From Artemisia argyi (taxonomy: Eukaryota; Streptophyta; Magnoliopsida; Asterales; Asteraceae): a stretch of DNA of 64,000 nt. Positions 1-12,762 of this stretch are shown piece by piece. The first letter of the stretch is position 1. Every line of letters starts with the position of its first letter. The stretch is taken from positions 25,714,065 through 25,778,064 of the forward strand of contig CM060685.1 in the NCBI GenBank assembly GCA_030686995.1. The letters are read 5' to 3'. Made by a program: the position numbers and the translations under genes. Below the pieces are notes generated by a model. The model ran no database searches. It saw only the letters and a program-made list of their open reading frames with translations, and was not told the DNA's origin.

Positions 1-884
1 AGTCGGGGTTGGTTGGATGAAGACTCTTCGAGATCCTTGCTTGAGCTTTTACCGTTACAATGACGAAGACTTGGATATCTAGTTATTTTGGTGATTCTAC
101 ATTTTATTATCACAAAATAACTATCACTTTAAGGAGTGTCACAACTCACACGAAGTTGTCGGTAGTCAAGAGGTGATGTACGTCTTATACTCGATGGTTG
201 GTTGGTTGAAGAGTATAGAGTACTAAGGGATTCGATGTTGTACAAACTCTCTACACCGCTCTTTGTCACACATTAGTGCAAGCTTAAGTCACAAGAACAA
301 GGAATTCTATTTCAGTTTCAAGTTTTGTATATTGGGTTACTTCATCAGTGGTCACTTCAAATAGCCTACATAAGGGGTGGTAAAGATAGTCAGAGAGAGT
401 CTTTTTGCAGCAGTTGATTCTCACCAGGTCCACTTTAGCAAATTTTTGTTCTTCTCACAAAATTTCAAGAAAGTGTGCCGTTAATGTGTTGCTGATTCTG
501 AGGTATCAAAACCAGCAAGGGGGAAGGAGACATACATCTAAATGCATAATGAATACATGAGATAAACTTAATACTTCTCCTTTATTGAAGTTATCCCGGG
601 AAGACATATGTCATAACCGCAGAGAATATCAGTGTATTAACTTGTGGCGTTTGGTGTATCATTCCAACTACATGGGGGAAGTGGTCCTCTGATACTTGTG
701 GTATGTATTACTTCAGCTTTCAGTGGGAAGAAATATGAGAAGAACAATTGGTGCGTGAGATGATATTGCTTATCGACATCTTCATATGAGTTGATAGGAT
801 TTATGGCAAAGTGCTTCTGGTTAATGCTTCATGTACACAATGGTATGATGATTCCGATGAGATCGCAACCATCAGGGGAGAGAT

Positions 885-1247
885 TTGTGTACATCAAGGA
901 CGCACAACAGGTTCACGTGATCGGGCTTAATCACATATTCCAGAGGTGATATCCGCAGAGATGGTCAGTGCTTCAACCTGTTACTTTGGTGTCATCGTTC
1001 TCTTCTTGTGTTGGATACATGCGTACAATATGGAGTGAGTTGGTATATGTAAGATAACTGGAAAGCAATCGGTGAAATGAAGATGTCGATATATTATTCC
1101 CCTGAATAGACAACTGTTCCAAACCTCAAAGTAATGTGTACATTGGGGACGCACAAAAGGGTTATGTGATCGGGCTTCATCATACATTCCGGGATTGATA
1201 ACCGCAAAGATGATCCGTGGTTCACCCTGTTACTTCGGTGTTATCAT
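885..1247 (+). repeat. Imperfect direct duplication, offset 249 bp
   Basis: About 115 bp at 885-1001 reappears at 1134-1247. Both copies contain 'gtgtacat', 'gacgcacaa', 'gtgatcgggctt' and 'cctgttactt', with scattered substitutions. It lies in noncoding retrotransposon-derived DNA. Confidence 0.7.
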
Positions 1248-4200
1248 TTTCTTCGGGTTTCTGAGCTTCATCTAATGAGATCTTTTGCGTCACTTCAACG
1301 TCTTGGGGAAGTGGTCTCATGTAGGTGATTGTCGGTTTGGGGGGAAGCTACCAAAGCTTCACATTGAGGAGACTATAACTCTGCAATTTGGCGGTATCTA
1401 GCAATTAACTCAGTTGTGAGATTCTAGTGATTTGTTAACTACTTGTGTTTGGTGAATTGTTGTGACTTAAGTCGTTTCGATTAGTCTGATTGTAATTTGA
1501 CGTTGTGAGTTAATCTTTACGACTTGACTTATTATGATCGGATCTATTGTAACTTGACTTGTCACGACTTGACACTTAATGCTAATTGTCACTTATCCAA
1601 GATCTCTCTCTAAGTTTAACTCGCATATTACATCTTTCGGTTTCTTTTGTTGACTTTAGTAAAATCCCGGGAGAGAATCGATCTCTCGATTTAAGTCACA
1701 AGAGTTGTAAAATCCCGTTTAAGATTTTATCATGGCATCTACCACTTCAGACGATTATTCAGGAGCCTCGAAAGCTTTGGTGGTGAAAGTTTAAGAGATG
1801 TTGACTACATACTTCTACAACGAGCTGAATGATAATCTCATTTTGATGCTCATGTCAATATCTCCTTAAACTGTTTGGTATCCTTTGTACATATCTTATA
1901 CCAATATGTAAATAGAAAAATATAAAACCTATAAAAACCATAAAAATCTGAAAAATCATAAAAAATACAAAAATATTCTTCTCACGACATGTCTCTTGTG
2001 TAATCAATATTATGTACGTTTCTAGAAATGTCATTCAATAATGACACGGAATCATACATATGCTTGAGCAAGAGTTTTTCGGTTTCAAATAAAGTTTTTT
2101 TCAAAAACATGTCGTATCTCAAAACATTCTTAAAATTATGGCTTGTAGTCATTTCAGGCTACAACCCGGACTTCAAAAATATGGCTTGCTATTACTTCAG
2201 ATAGCAACCCGTTTTTCAAAATGGGGAAAACACGTCGCCAAAAAGACGGTTGTTCCTTATACCGGGTGAAGTTCACCTGGGCATGGATTACTTTATATCC
2301 ATGTTTCCTCGATCTAATGTACGTTTCAGTGCATTATTTCTTGATTAAGAAGAGAAATCTTCTTTTTATCGCCAAATATTTTCCTTTCTATGATTTTTCC
2401 GGAAAATATTTGTGCAAAACTTGGTGGTACCATGAGATTTTGTTTAGAAATCAATTTGAACTCAAACTTTGATAAAAATTTTCACTCAATTAATGACATA
2501 ATTTATTTATGTTTTAACATCCGTCATTGATTGAGGGGGAGAGTGATTTCTCAAAATTTTATGTATCATCAAATCTCCCCACATTTTGTACAAAACAAAA
2601 ACAACAAAACGATTTGTGATGGTTATGTGTCAGAATGAGAACATCTTCAAAGAGTTTTCGTTAAAACTTCAATTCTTTTGTAAACTCATTAAATCTGACA
2701 TATAAAAACCTCCCTCGTAGTTTGAGGGGGAGCAAGAAAAAGGTTCCTTTTTATCAGAAAATATTAAAAATTAACCGCATTTCTCTCCCAAAACCTTTTC
2801 TAACTTATTTAAATCAATTGGGATCCAAAATCTCAAAAGATTTGAAATTTTTGATCGGGGGAAAGAATGTGATTTAAATATGAAATCTGATAATTAAAAG
2901 TGATCTTTTGGACTCAATAAATAGGCTCCCACATATGTGCTAAACACTTTCGAATATCGATGCACATATTGAGGGGGAGCAAAGGCGTTTGTGGAAGTAG
3001 TACCAAAGACCGACCATTTATCTTTATGCATGGAGTTATAAGGATGGTTAAGATTATGTATGAGTTCCCATGATCCACCAGAACCAGAAGGATCTTCCCA
3101 GGGACAATCTTCTAGTTAGATTAGAAGTCCTTAGGAATGATTGAAAAAAGGAGTAAAGTGAGAAAGGGAAGAGTGCGGACTGAGATAGAGCTAGGACTGG
3201 AACAAACCCAACAAGGTTCTAGTGGTGAAGTCTCGGTAAGCACGGAAGGGGTTGAAGAATGAAAAAGAAATGTAATGAGAAAGGGTGAAAAGAAATAGCC
3301 CTCCATATATTCAACCTTAGGGCAGATACAGGGTTCAATTCATAATCTACTGGCGATTACTAAGGTAACACTGGTATTGAAGACAAGACATCATGGACCT
3401 AGTGACGCACTGCACTAAACTTCCCAACCACTCAAGTTCTCTTAAAAGAGCTTGTTTCATTCTCACGGGGAACCCTGTGCAATGTATCGACCGCTCATTG
3501 CGAGCCATGTTGATACCTAAAACAGGAGACACCTCCCCAGTCTCCAGCAGCGGATCAAAATGCACTATTGAGTCTAGAGCCATGAGATCATCCATAAATC
3601 TCAATATGACACATTCCAAATATGCTTATTGTTTCACACAATGTGGAAAATAAGATAAAATATTTTGAGTCCTACGCATTATCCTTGTGGTATTGCCAGA
3701 ACATCCGAGTGATATGAAAATATTTACAATGAAGATGGAAATCCTTCTAGAGCGAATATCACTCAAGCTCTTGGTAGGTGACATGTGAGATCCATCTTGG
3801 ATCAATGATCAAGTGACAACTGGAAAGCAACAATGGTGCGATTCAACACTGAATCAAACTTGTTCCAGGATATGGATTGACGGATACTTTTGATAAAACC
3901 TTTCAATGTGCTCACAAACTAATTTTTCAAGCACATTGATTGTGTATAATCTTTCAAACAAAAGTATTTTTGATGGAAATGTGATTCTGAGTATAAAACA
4001 CTCGTTGTGTCTCAAAAATTGTTTATTATATGACACGCGAGTGATTTCTATAAATCAATTTTTCATCAATCCGTGAATATCAATTCACCGATTCACTCTA
4101 TCGTGTTGTCTGCTTTGAGACGTTCCGGTATGAGAACATGCTTAGTATGAAGATTCCAAAGTGGATTCTTTGGAAAATTCATTACTATAAGCTGGAAATT

Positions 4201-4800
4201 CCTGTCAAGGAGAGTCTACTTTAAAAGAGACTCTACCTGATCACAGGTCGGTTTTCACAAAACCAGAGGGTAGTCTGTCCTCGCAGAACGAATGACAAAG
4301 CCATATTCGTTCTCTATCTTTATTACTAACTGTTTTATTTCAAGGACACATATAAAGATGGCGTTGATGGCTCCTATTTCCCGCTGAATCGGGTCAATCC
4401 ATACCTCATGCTCACACATCCTCCACACTATCAATGACGATGGGAGACTTGCTACAACAAATGTTGAGAGACTACCAACAACGTTTCCGCAACTCTGATG
4501 AAAAAGTCTCCTGATCCACAACTCTGATGTAAAGTCTCCTGGTCTAGAAGGGTGTGAGCATGATGGTCCTAAAGTCACTACATCACATGAAGGCAATACT
4601 ACTATGGATGAGCTTGGAGATTTACTATGGTTGATGATCTCAAAGAAGCTCAACGATCACATATCACAAAGGAATCCAAATCACAAGTTCGTTTGATTGA
4701 AGTACAAAGTGTGCAGAAAAGTGAAGAATCAGAACCTACGAGCAATAAAGTAAAGAATGCTTGAAGATCAAAGAGCTTAATTTCCAAGGTGACCTCACTT

Positions 4801-4810
4801 AGGGGGAGAT
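4801..4810 (+). other. Polypurine tract of the left copia element
   Basis: The run agggggaga immediately precedes the LTR start TGTTAGG. This is the usual plus-strand primer position. Three further gggggag runs occur upstream at about 2533, 2724 and 2971. Confidence 0.7.
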
Positions 4811-5206
4811 TGTTAGGAATACGAATATTCCTATAAAAGACTCGGTCACCTAAATGATGTAATAGCATTATGATAGCTCGTAGTTAGTTTATTAGTTAGT
4901 TAGATATTAGTTTAGTTTAGGTAACATCGTAGAAGAAGGACGGGTCTTTACCCACTGTATGCCTGGTCCACAGCCCGGGTGTGGGCGTTTTTATCTTTTT
5001 TGTAGGAAACTATATATACCCCTCTCCACATGTGGAGAGGGTTGGTGCTTCCTTTCATTCAATCTAACCTTCTCATTTTTCTCTCATCTCCTTCTCTCTC
5101 TAGAAACACCCAACTCACTTTCTCTCTCTAAAATCTCTTCTTAATCTTCTTTCTTGAACCTTACTATTCACAAAACCATACTAGTTATTATTATGTTTAT
5201 CCTACA
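4811..5206 (+). repeat. 3' LTR of the left copia element
   Basis: The LTR starts TGTTAGGAATACG right after the polypurine tract and ends CCTACA, giving the usual TG...CA ends and about 396 bp. A TATA-like sequence (ctatatatacccc, near 5011) and CT-rich transcribed leader sequence are visible. The next five bases (cactg) would be the target duplication, but the 5' LTR is outside the window, so this cannot be checked. Confidence 0.75.
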
Positions 5207-5211
5207 CACTG

Positions 5212-8200
5212 ACACAACTAAGTGGCTTAAGAACCAGTTCTGCCCCAAGTGGAGGTTTTTGGTGCATTTATTGCTCCAATGTATCAGCAATAAGTCTGGT
5301 GGCTGGGATCAGTTTTCTACCCAATTGGGTTGTGGTATTGTCTGTCTTTCTAAAGGGTTAACTTATAATTTCTCAAAGTTTATTTTTGATAATATGATAG
5401 AAAATATTGATAAGGAAAGGCATAAGTTTTTAATGTACCCTAGGTTTCTACAAATTATTTTAGACATAACCACTGAAGACAGAATTCATGTGCCCATTAA
5501 GAGTCTTGGTTCTAAGTTATTTGCCTCTATGCAAACTAACTATGATGGGGTACATCGCCCTCTGTTAGCTGCTATGTTGCCACAAGGCAATGATCATGCA
5601 GGTGAGGGTGATGCTACTGGTAATATACCCTCTCCAAATGCTGCTGATGATGGTAATCCATCATCTTCTGGTGTTGCTGCTGATGGTAATCCTTCAGTGG
5701 TAAATGAGGGAGAGCCATCTACAACTGCTGAACCATTGCATGTTTCTACTGACCAGCCTCCACCTTCCCCTTTACCTCTGTCACCTAGTCCTGTTCCATC
5801 ACCTTCTCAGGTTGCTCCTGATGAGTTTATTGCTGAGGTTGAAGAGACAATTCAGTCTCTTGGTACACAAGTACCTACACCTCTTGAGCCTGAGATTACT
5901 AGACTACCCACACCTAGTCCTGTGAGAGAGCCATATGATGCAGGATCTCCCAATGTTGTACATATGTCTGATTCTCCTGATAGGTTCAATGAAGCTCCTT
6001 TTACCACAGAGCAATCTGTTGGTGAAGCAGAGGACCCTGTTACTCTCACCTCTGTACATGATTTGCTTTGCAGGTATATTAAAAGGACTGATGATCTTCA
6101 AAAGGAGCTTGCAGATACCAAATCTACTCTTGGTGGTGAGATTGAAATGCTGAAAAGAAAGGTCCAGGATTTGGAAGCACAACTTGATCAACAAAAGAAA
6201 AGAAAGGTTGTAATTGATGTTGATGAAGTACATGAGGAGGGAAATTTGGACTCCCTTGAGATGTTGGCTGAAGTTGCTAGACAGACTCATGCCTCCACTC
6301 CCAAAGTGGCTGAAGTTTCAAAACTCCATAAGCCAATTCAGTTCAGCAGAAGAAGTAGAAGACAGTATTTGACAAATAAAGCTGCTAAATCTTCTAAGGT
6401 GTCTAGTGGTGATGAGATTCTTATGACAGCTGCTGGTGATACTCTTCAGGAGAATGAACCAACTAGTGACATTGCTGCTGAAAAGACTGCTGATGGGGCT
6501 CATGCATCAGTAGATACATTTTTTGTAGCTGGTAAAGAGTATATGGATTCACCTACCACTGATCCATCTGTTCTTGAGCAAGTTTCTCATGAAGACACCA
6601 CTGCAACTCTTAATGCTACAGGATCTGCTGATAATCTAACTGAATTAGATGTTCAAGATATTCCTGCTGATCCTATGGAAGAGGTAGTCATTCCTCATGA
6701 TGATTTTGCTGAAGTTGCTGAAGTATGTGCTGATGATCTTATCTCAGAAAAGGAAAGACTTGAGCAAGAAAGACTTTGGAAAGAATGGGAAGATTATAAG
6801 AAGAGTACAGAATTGGCAAAGGAAGAGCAAACCAAATATGATTCAGAATATCAATCTGCTACAAAGAGATATATTTCTACCTTGCCTATTGAAAGACAGA
6901 GAGAATTGGATGCTCCTATTCCAAATTTTGATGAATCTGACTGGCAGCATATTGGAGAACAAGTGATTGCTACTCCTGGTTTGGCTGCATATATTCTTGG
7001 AAAGGATGTAAATAAAGAAGATTGGGTTTCTGGAATAGTTGAGAAAATGAAACAGAGAAAGAAAGAAGCAGATGAGAGAATTGCCAAAGCAAAAAGGGAT
7101 AAACCAATGACTCAAGCACAGCAAAGGGATTTTATGAGAACTTATGTGAAAAGTCAAAGCAGTGCACTATATAATAATGCTTGGACTAGGAAGCAAGTTT
7201 GGGCTCTTTCAGATGAACAATTGGTTCTTCAGTATAATATAATCAAGTCTAGATGTGAAAAGGAAAGAATGAGTGCTCCTAAGCTTGTTCCTACTATTCT
7301 TGCTAATGATGCAGAACAATCTTCTCAGAAAGTCCAAATTGATGAAGTTGTTTCTACTAATGTGCCTGCTAGGTCTCTATCTTTTTCTGCTGATGATGGT
7401 TCTTCTATGGATGTGGATGTTCCTGTTGTTGATCAAGTATCTTTACCTGATACTTCTGCTGATGTGACAACTGTTGCTGCTTCATCTGTTGTTGATAAAG
7501 GTAAAGCCAAAGTTGTAGCAGAAGCTCTTCCTTCTAGAAAGAGAACCAGAAAACAAATGGAGGAGGAAAGGTTGGGTGAAGAGGCTGCAAAGAGGTTAGA
7601 TGATGATCAATAAGCTGAAATGGCAAGATTTCATGAGCTTAAAGAGAGAGAAGTAGAGCTTGCAGCTGCTAGGGCTAAACAGATAAGGAAGGCCATGGAT
7701 GAACAATATGAATCTGCTGCACTTGCTTCTACTCAGGATTCTACTGATGATCACTTGGATATTCAATCAGTGGAAACTAATGCTAGAGAAGATATATCTG
7801 CTGAGGATGTAGCTCCTGAGGAACCTTCTTCACCACATGATGCTATTTATATTCCTGGAAGAAGGGCCAAGAGAATGGTAAGAGTGAGGACTATTCAGCA
7901 CACAGAGTAGTAGATGTTAATGCTCCTGATGCTTCTTTTATCACAGAAGGATCCCCTGATGATTGGCCAGAGGGTGTTAGAGATGTTTTAGTTCATTGGG
8001 AATTATCTAAGAATGGTCAGATCAACACCATTTATAGACTTGATAAAACTTCTCTGTCATTCACATTCCTACAAGAAATACTACATCTTGTGGATCATCA
8101 GGACTTGGTTACTCTCAATGAGTTGGTCCAAAAGTATTATGCTACTCATACTCCTATAGGTGCAGGATTGTATCTACTGGGAGATCTCAGAGTGCTTATG

Positions 8201-8500
8201 GATTCTTCTACTCCTACTGGTGCTAGTTATGATGTGTGGAAAAACAATCAGAGGTGGAAAGTTCAGAGTTGGAAGTTTTATCCTATGCCCTATGTTCATG
8301 TCTTGGAGACCACATCTGGACTCATGGCTATCATGTTTCTTGGGAAGAGGTATCCTCTGACAGTGCCTCTCATGGAGAAAATGCTTCAACAGAAGTTGGA
8401 GATTCCTCCTAATCCAGTTGGGAATGCTAGATTGTTTGCTGAATCTTTGGTTAAATTGCTCAAGATCAGGATCAGGATTCCTCGAACTGCATCTGATTGA
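5212..8500 (+). pseudogene. Retrotransposon late/'env-like' ORF, truncated at its 5' end
   Basis: A long frame begins inside the preceding LTR, so its apparent start is an artefact; real homology begins near 5212 (TKWLKNQFCPKWRFLVH). In order it shows a conserved N-terminal block (QCISNKSGGW, FSKFIFDNM, FLMYPRFLQ), a Pro/Ser-rich linker (about 5640-5930), a coiled coil (about 6060-6230), a long charged helical region (about 6740-7270), and a C-terminal block (VWKNQRWKVQSWKF, KRYPLTVPLMEKML). I recall the same layout in Asteraceae retrotransposon proteins, where it follows pol. A nonsense TAA at 7611-7613 and a frameshift near 7905 break it; the frame then runs to TGA at 8498-8500. The copia LTR at 4811-5206 interrupts it upstream. 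Function is unproven; 'env-like' reflects position only. No clear signal peptide or membrane segment was recognised. Confidence 0.7.
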
Positions 8501-8993
8501 TGGTATTGTGTTATATATTTTGTAATATATTTATTTATTTCTTATTATTCTTAAAAAAACTAAGAGATTTGTATAGTGTTATGTATGTTGTATACAGGTT
8601 ATGGTGTTGGTTCATATCACACCTTCTCTGGTTATCAACTTACCTGATGTTGACTATTCCATCAAAAAGTTGGCTAGTCCAAAGGGTACAGCTTTGGTAA
8701 AGACATGTCAAATCTGTTGATAGCTGTAATAGTTTGCTAAAAACTATTGGGTACTCAACTCACCCATGCTTAACAGCTGAGAGTTGGATGGTTGTCAATT
8801 GACCATGGATTTTTCCTTTATGGATTCCCAATAATTGGCTAGCCCACAAGTGTATGGCTTGTGGTAAAGGCAGTGGAAAACCATATTTGGTATTCAATTT
8901 ACCAAGGTGATTAAATCAACCAAATAATTGACTAGTCCTGAGCAAACGGCTACAGGTAAAGATAACTCAAATCCGTTTATAGCTGATGATTTG
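8501..8993 (+). other. 3' untranslated region of the env-like element, related to the Athila-like 3' UTR
   Basis: Noncoding. From about 8620 it matches, in sense orientation, the minus-strand 3' untranslated region of the Athila-like element (about 13240-12790). Shared strings include 'gttgactattccatcaa' and 'ttggctagcccacaag'. The match stops at 8993, where the minus-strand LTR begins, so the LTR element appears to have inserted here. Confidence 0.65.
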
Positions 8994-11900
8994 TAATTGG
9001 TCCCAAACGGTCAACCTAAATTGACCAGGTGAATGGTCAACGAAGTCAAACATCTCAGACCAATTCTCCGCGGAAGTATAGGGTTTCCCCGGGTCGTTAT
9101 GTCCCGACGAGGTGTGGATTGTAATCAAAACGGGTTTGTGATCGGGTGAATTTGGACGGGAAAGGGTATATAAGGGAGTTGTGATTGATTACACTATTGA
9201 AATATAAAATAAAATATCTTAAGTAAGCTATATTAACAAGTACGTAAAACTAGAAAACCTAGAAACGTTTAAAACCTAAAAACGCGTACGTTGAATTTAA
9301 AGTTACGTTAGCGTACGAAATAAAACGCGAGTTTTAGAGAAATAAAATACCTACGAATATGAAAATTACATTTTTACAATCCTAATGATAAAAGAAAATT
9401 TTTAGAAAATTAAAATTAATTTTTACACTATTTAATTAATTACTGTTAATTAATTACTAATTATTTATTACTTTTTAATTATTTAAAATACCCTAAAATA
9501 CAAATAATTAGAAATTTAACCTAGAAAAACAAAATTTAAATTTGGAAAAATCAAAAATAATATAAAACTAATTTTAAGACTGAAAATATATTTTTGAGAC
9601 TTTTTAAATTATTATTATTAATTATTAACTATTTATTAATTAATAAAAACTAATATTAATTATTAAAAATACTAAATGAAAAGAGAAAAATATGAAAAAA
9701 TTACAGAAATTATTTTATAGCTACAGGAACCTAGGAAAATTGTAAAAATGAGATTTGCTTTTTGAAAAAGCTGAAAATACGCCAAATGGCTTAAATAGAA
9801 GCTATCACTATTTTAAATTTTGACTTTTTTGGAATTTTCTTTTACAAAACTATTTATAGACTAAAAATAAACAACTTTAAAAAAGGAAGTTTGGCTGTGG
9901 ATCAAATATAAGCACTATGGACTTGAATAAGCTCAACAGTTGACTTTTTTGGTCAAATAAGCTTGAAAAAGCTTGAATAAGCTAACCATAAGCTGCCACC
10001 ATGATATATAAGCTAAAACAACTTACAAGAACTTGGAACAAACAAAAATGAAGTGGAAAAGCTCAAGCCATAAGCTGTGATAAGCAATAAGCAATCCTTA
10101 AACACCACAGACTAAACAGGCCTAAGGGTAAGTAGCACAACCTGCAGCCCTCAGTGGGGCCCACAGGTGAGTTTGGAAGTTCGAAACAAGAGCTTATCTA
10201 AAAAGCTGAACTGGTGGGCATTCCAAAAAGCTAAGGCACTCATAATAAGCCCCACAAATGAGCACTATGCAAGCTTGTGGAGTTGGCTTGCATACACTGA
10301 TTAGTCAGTGTACCTGACCAAACTGTGGCTCATTGAGGGCTTGAAATAAGCATGAACTTAAGCTAATAACTGAGAATTAAACTCTTGAATAGTGAGATTG
10401 AACTGTGGATTTTCCAAAATAACTACAAGCTTACTCTAATCTACTCAATGGAACCAAACAAGAGCTTCTAAAAATATGGCATTTGACACAAACTCCCTGG
10501 TGCAGGGGAGACAAATGGTCAGACAAGCAACTTCAAGGCCAAGTTATTATGAGCTAATGAATTCCAAAACCAAATTTTCTTCTTGATAATGATAAACAAA
10601 CTTCCAAAGTATACAAAATAACAACAATCACTGAATTCCAAACTCTATTAAACCCTACAAGAGATCAAGAAATCTGTCCCATTTTCCAGAATGCAAACTT
10701 TGACTATTGGAGTTTCTGCAAGAGTTTGACTTTGGTGATGTTTAAACAGATCCCTAATGACTGATTATGATCATATAAGTTAAAATGAGACTAGTTTATG
10801 ATATTACAACAACCCTTGAACTCAAGTGAGTGATTATGGCTAAAGAAAAAAACTTACTAGTGGCTGCAAAAGGATTTAAGGTTGATGTTGACTTTACCAT
10901 GAATAAGTACTGAGTTTATTGGTTTCATGAGACTAATTGAACCTAACATGGACTATCTATACTAATCTTACTGCATGAAACAAGCTACAACACAAAATGG
11001 CATACTAAACCAAACACTCCCTAAATATCAAACTGATTTTAGTTTCTCTAAGCAACTAGTAAGTTTAACCCATGAAACTGATAATCTAACTTATGCTAGG
11101 CTAAATTAAACACAACTAGGCAATTTCAAACAATATTTAATAGCAACAACAGATAATCACAGATTATGCAAAAAAATGGAAGAGTCTTACACATTTTTCC
11201 AAACACAGAAGTGAAGTATACGAGGACCTAATGCCACAATCCTAATGCTCCCAAGAGCTCTAAACCAGTTCCTTTTCCATGTTTTCTTTCAGCTTCAACA
11301 GCATTAGCAACCAATTCTTATTTTATTTTTTTGATATTTTCTCTTTTGTGAGTTTTCTGAATTAAAATGAATAACACTGAGGTTTTAAGATTTAAATAAG
11401 TTCACCACACTTACTGTAGCTTATAGGAACATTTAATAGAAGCTTTTAACATTGTTTAAGCTAAATGGAGATTTTTACTTGAACAAAGAAAATCTGAAAT
11501 TAAGCAAAAGAAACTGAAACTTTGATAAAATGAACTTGAGAAATACACTTAGAAAGCTGAGATTATAAGTTGCTTAAGCTAATTTGAACTAAAAAACTAT
11601 TAATTGCTAATTCGACATTGTAAATTTAAACTAAAAACTACTCTAGCTAGCTAACTCCTCTGCTTCCATTTGTTTCTTCATTTATACACTTCAGGAATGT
11701 CTTTTGGCTCTTTCCCACATCTCTTTGGGGCCTTTGGATGATTGGTGTTGATCTAGGCCGTTCAAAGTTTTTGGCGGGAACAAGTGGTGACAAGCAATTT
11801 GGCTTTTAGCCTTTGGCAGGGGGTGTGGGATTGGAGTTTTGTGTTTGGAAGAATGTAGGTTGAGTGTGGCAGGTTTGAGAGGTGATGATGAGGGAGCAGA

Positions 11901-12762
11901 GGTCACATGTGGGTGGTTTTACCAGGGAGGCGGAGTGGTATTGGGATGGAGTGGTTTTGAGGTGGAGTTTGACCAGGTCAAAGGTTGGGGGAGTAGTATT
12001 AATACGGGGGTGGGCTTGGATGTGGAGTTGGGCCAGTGGTTGGTGGATTGGATATAAAGGGTGTTAATTGGACCAGGTTTTGGTTTTGGGTAGTTTAGGA
12101 TTTGGATTGGTTTTGTTTGGTTTTAAGTAACAATATCACAAGGACCATGCATGTAATTTATCCGAAAATCCTAGTGCTGAAACTGTAAATTTCCAAAGTA
12201 TTCATTAGGATAAAAATTGCCATCTTTTATTTACCCAAGGTCCAAAAAATGTGATTTTCCAATATTAAATTTCCCTGGGACCAATTTTGCAAAATTCCAA
12301 ATTACGGGGACCAAACATGAAAATTTACAAATTTGTCACCCAAAGACCTATGTTGCCAACTTGTGATTCCCCAAGGACAAAAATTCACTTTTTATTCAAA
12401 AATATCCCACCAGGGACCAAATCTGCCAATTTTCAAAGTTGAGGGGCCAAACATGTAATTTTCCCAAAGTTTTCACCCAAGGACTAAATTTGATAATTTT
12501 TGACTTTTAAAAACCTTGGGTTGACTTTTCTTTCATTTCAGACCTCCAGGGACTAGTTTTGTTAATTTTTGAAACTTGAGGGACTGAAACTGCCAATTAT
12601 GCAAACTTCGTCCGTTTTTCATTTGTTTTTAAACATTTTGCATCTAAAACATATAAAACACACTTTTGGGATAAATTCTGTATTTTGATGCGTATTTGAT
12701 TGTTTTTGGATGTTTTGGCAGTTCAGATACGATAAAAATGATGAGTATTTACACACTCATCA
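8994..12762 (-). repeat. 3' LTR of the Athila-like element (3769 bp)
   Basis: It aligns throughout with 16499-20231 at high identity. On the minus strand it starts TGATGAGTG; its other end reads TAATTGGTCCC on the plus strand where the partner reads TGATTGGTCCC, so the terminal dinucleotide has mutated. A 35-bp segment near 10190 is absent from the partner and explains most of the length difference. About 12170-12620 holds a degenerate repeat built on 'ggaccaaa...tgccaatttt'. About 9380-9680 is very AT-rich. Short ORFs here occur identically in both LTRs and have no coding support. Confidence 0.85.

Larger units (their letters stand above)
1..5206 (+). mobile_element. 3' part of a Ty1/copia LTR retrotransposon (noncoding 3' region plus 3' LTR)
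   Basis: The stretch 1940-4200 follows the same order of sequence blocks as the noncoding 3' region of the complete copia element at 40080-41760, for example the block with 'ttctcacgacatgtctct' and the block with 'agaagtccttagg'. It ends in a polypurine tract (4801-4809) and an LTR (4811-5206). No pol coding sequence is present; the upstream part lies outside the window or was lost. The first 1.9 kb could not be matched to the other copy and has no convincing ORF. Short open frames here are spurious. The LTR is unrelated in sequence to that of the 30729 element although the internal 3' regions are related. Confidence 0.75.

Noticed and set aside
8994..8998. Target-site duplication of the Athila-like element
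   Set aside because: The left flank reads atttg, but the matching right flank is lost in the truncated second copy, so no duplication can be claimed.
11691..12067. Small overlapping ORFs repeated at 19160-19536
   Set aside because: Identical because they lie in duplicated LTRs; short, overlapping on both strands, with no recognisable domain.
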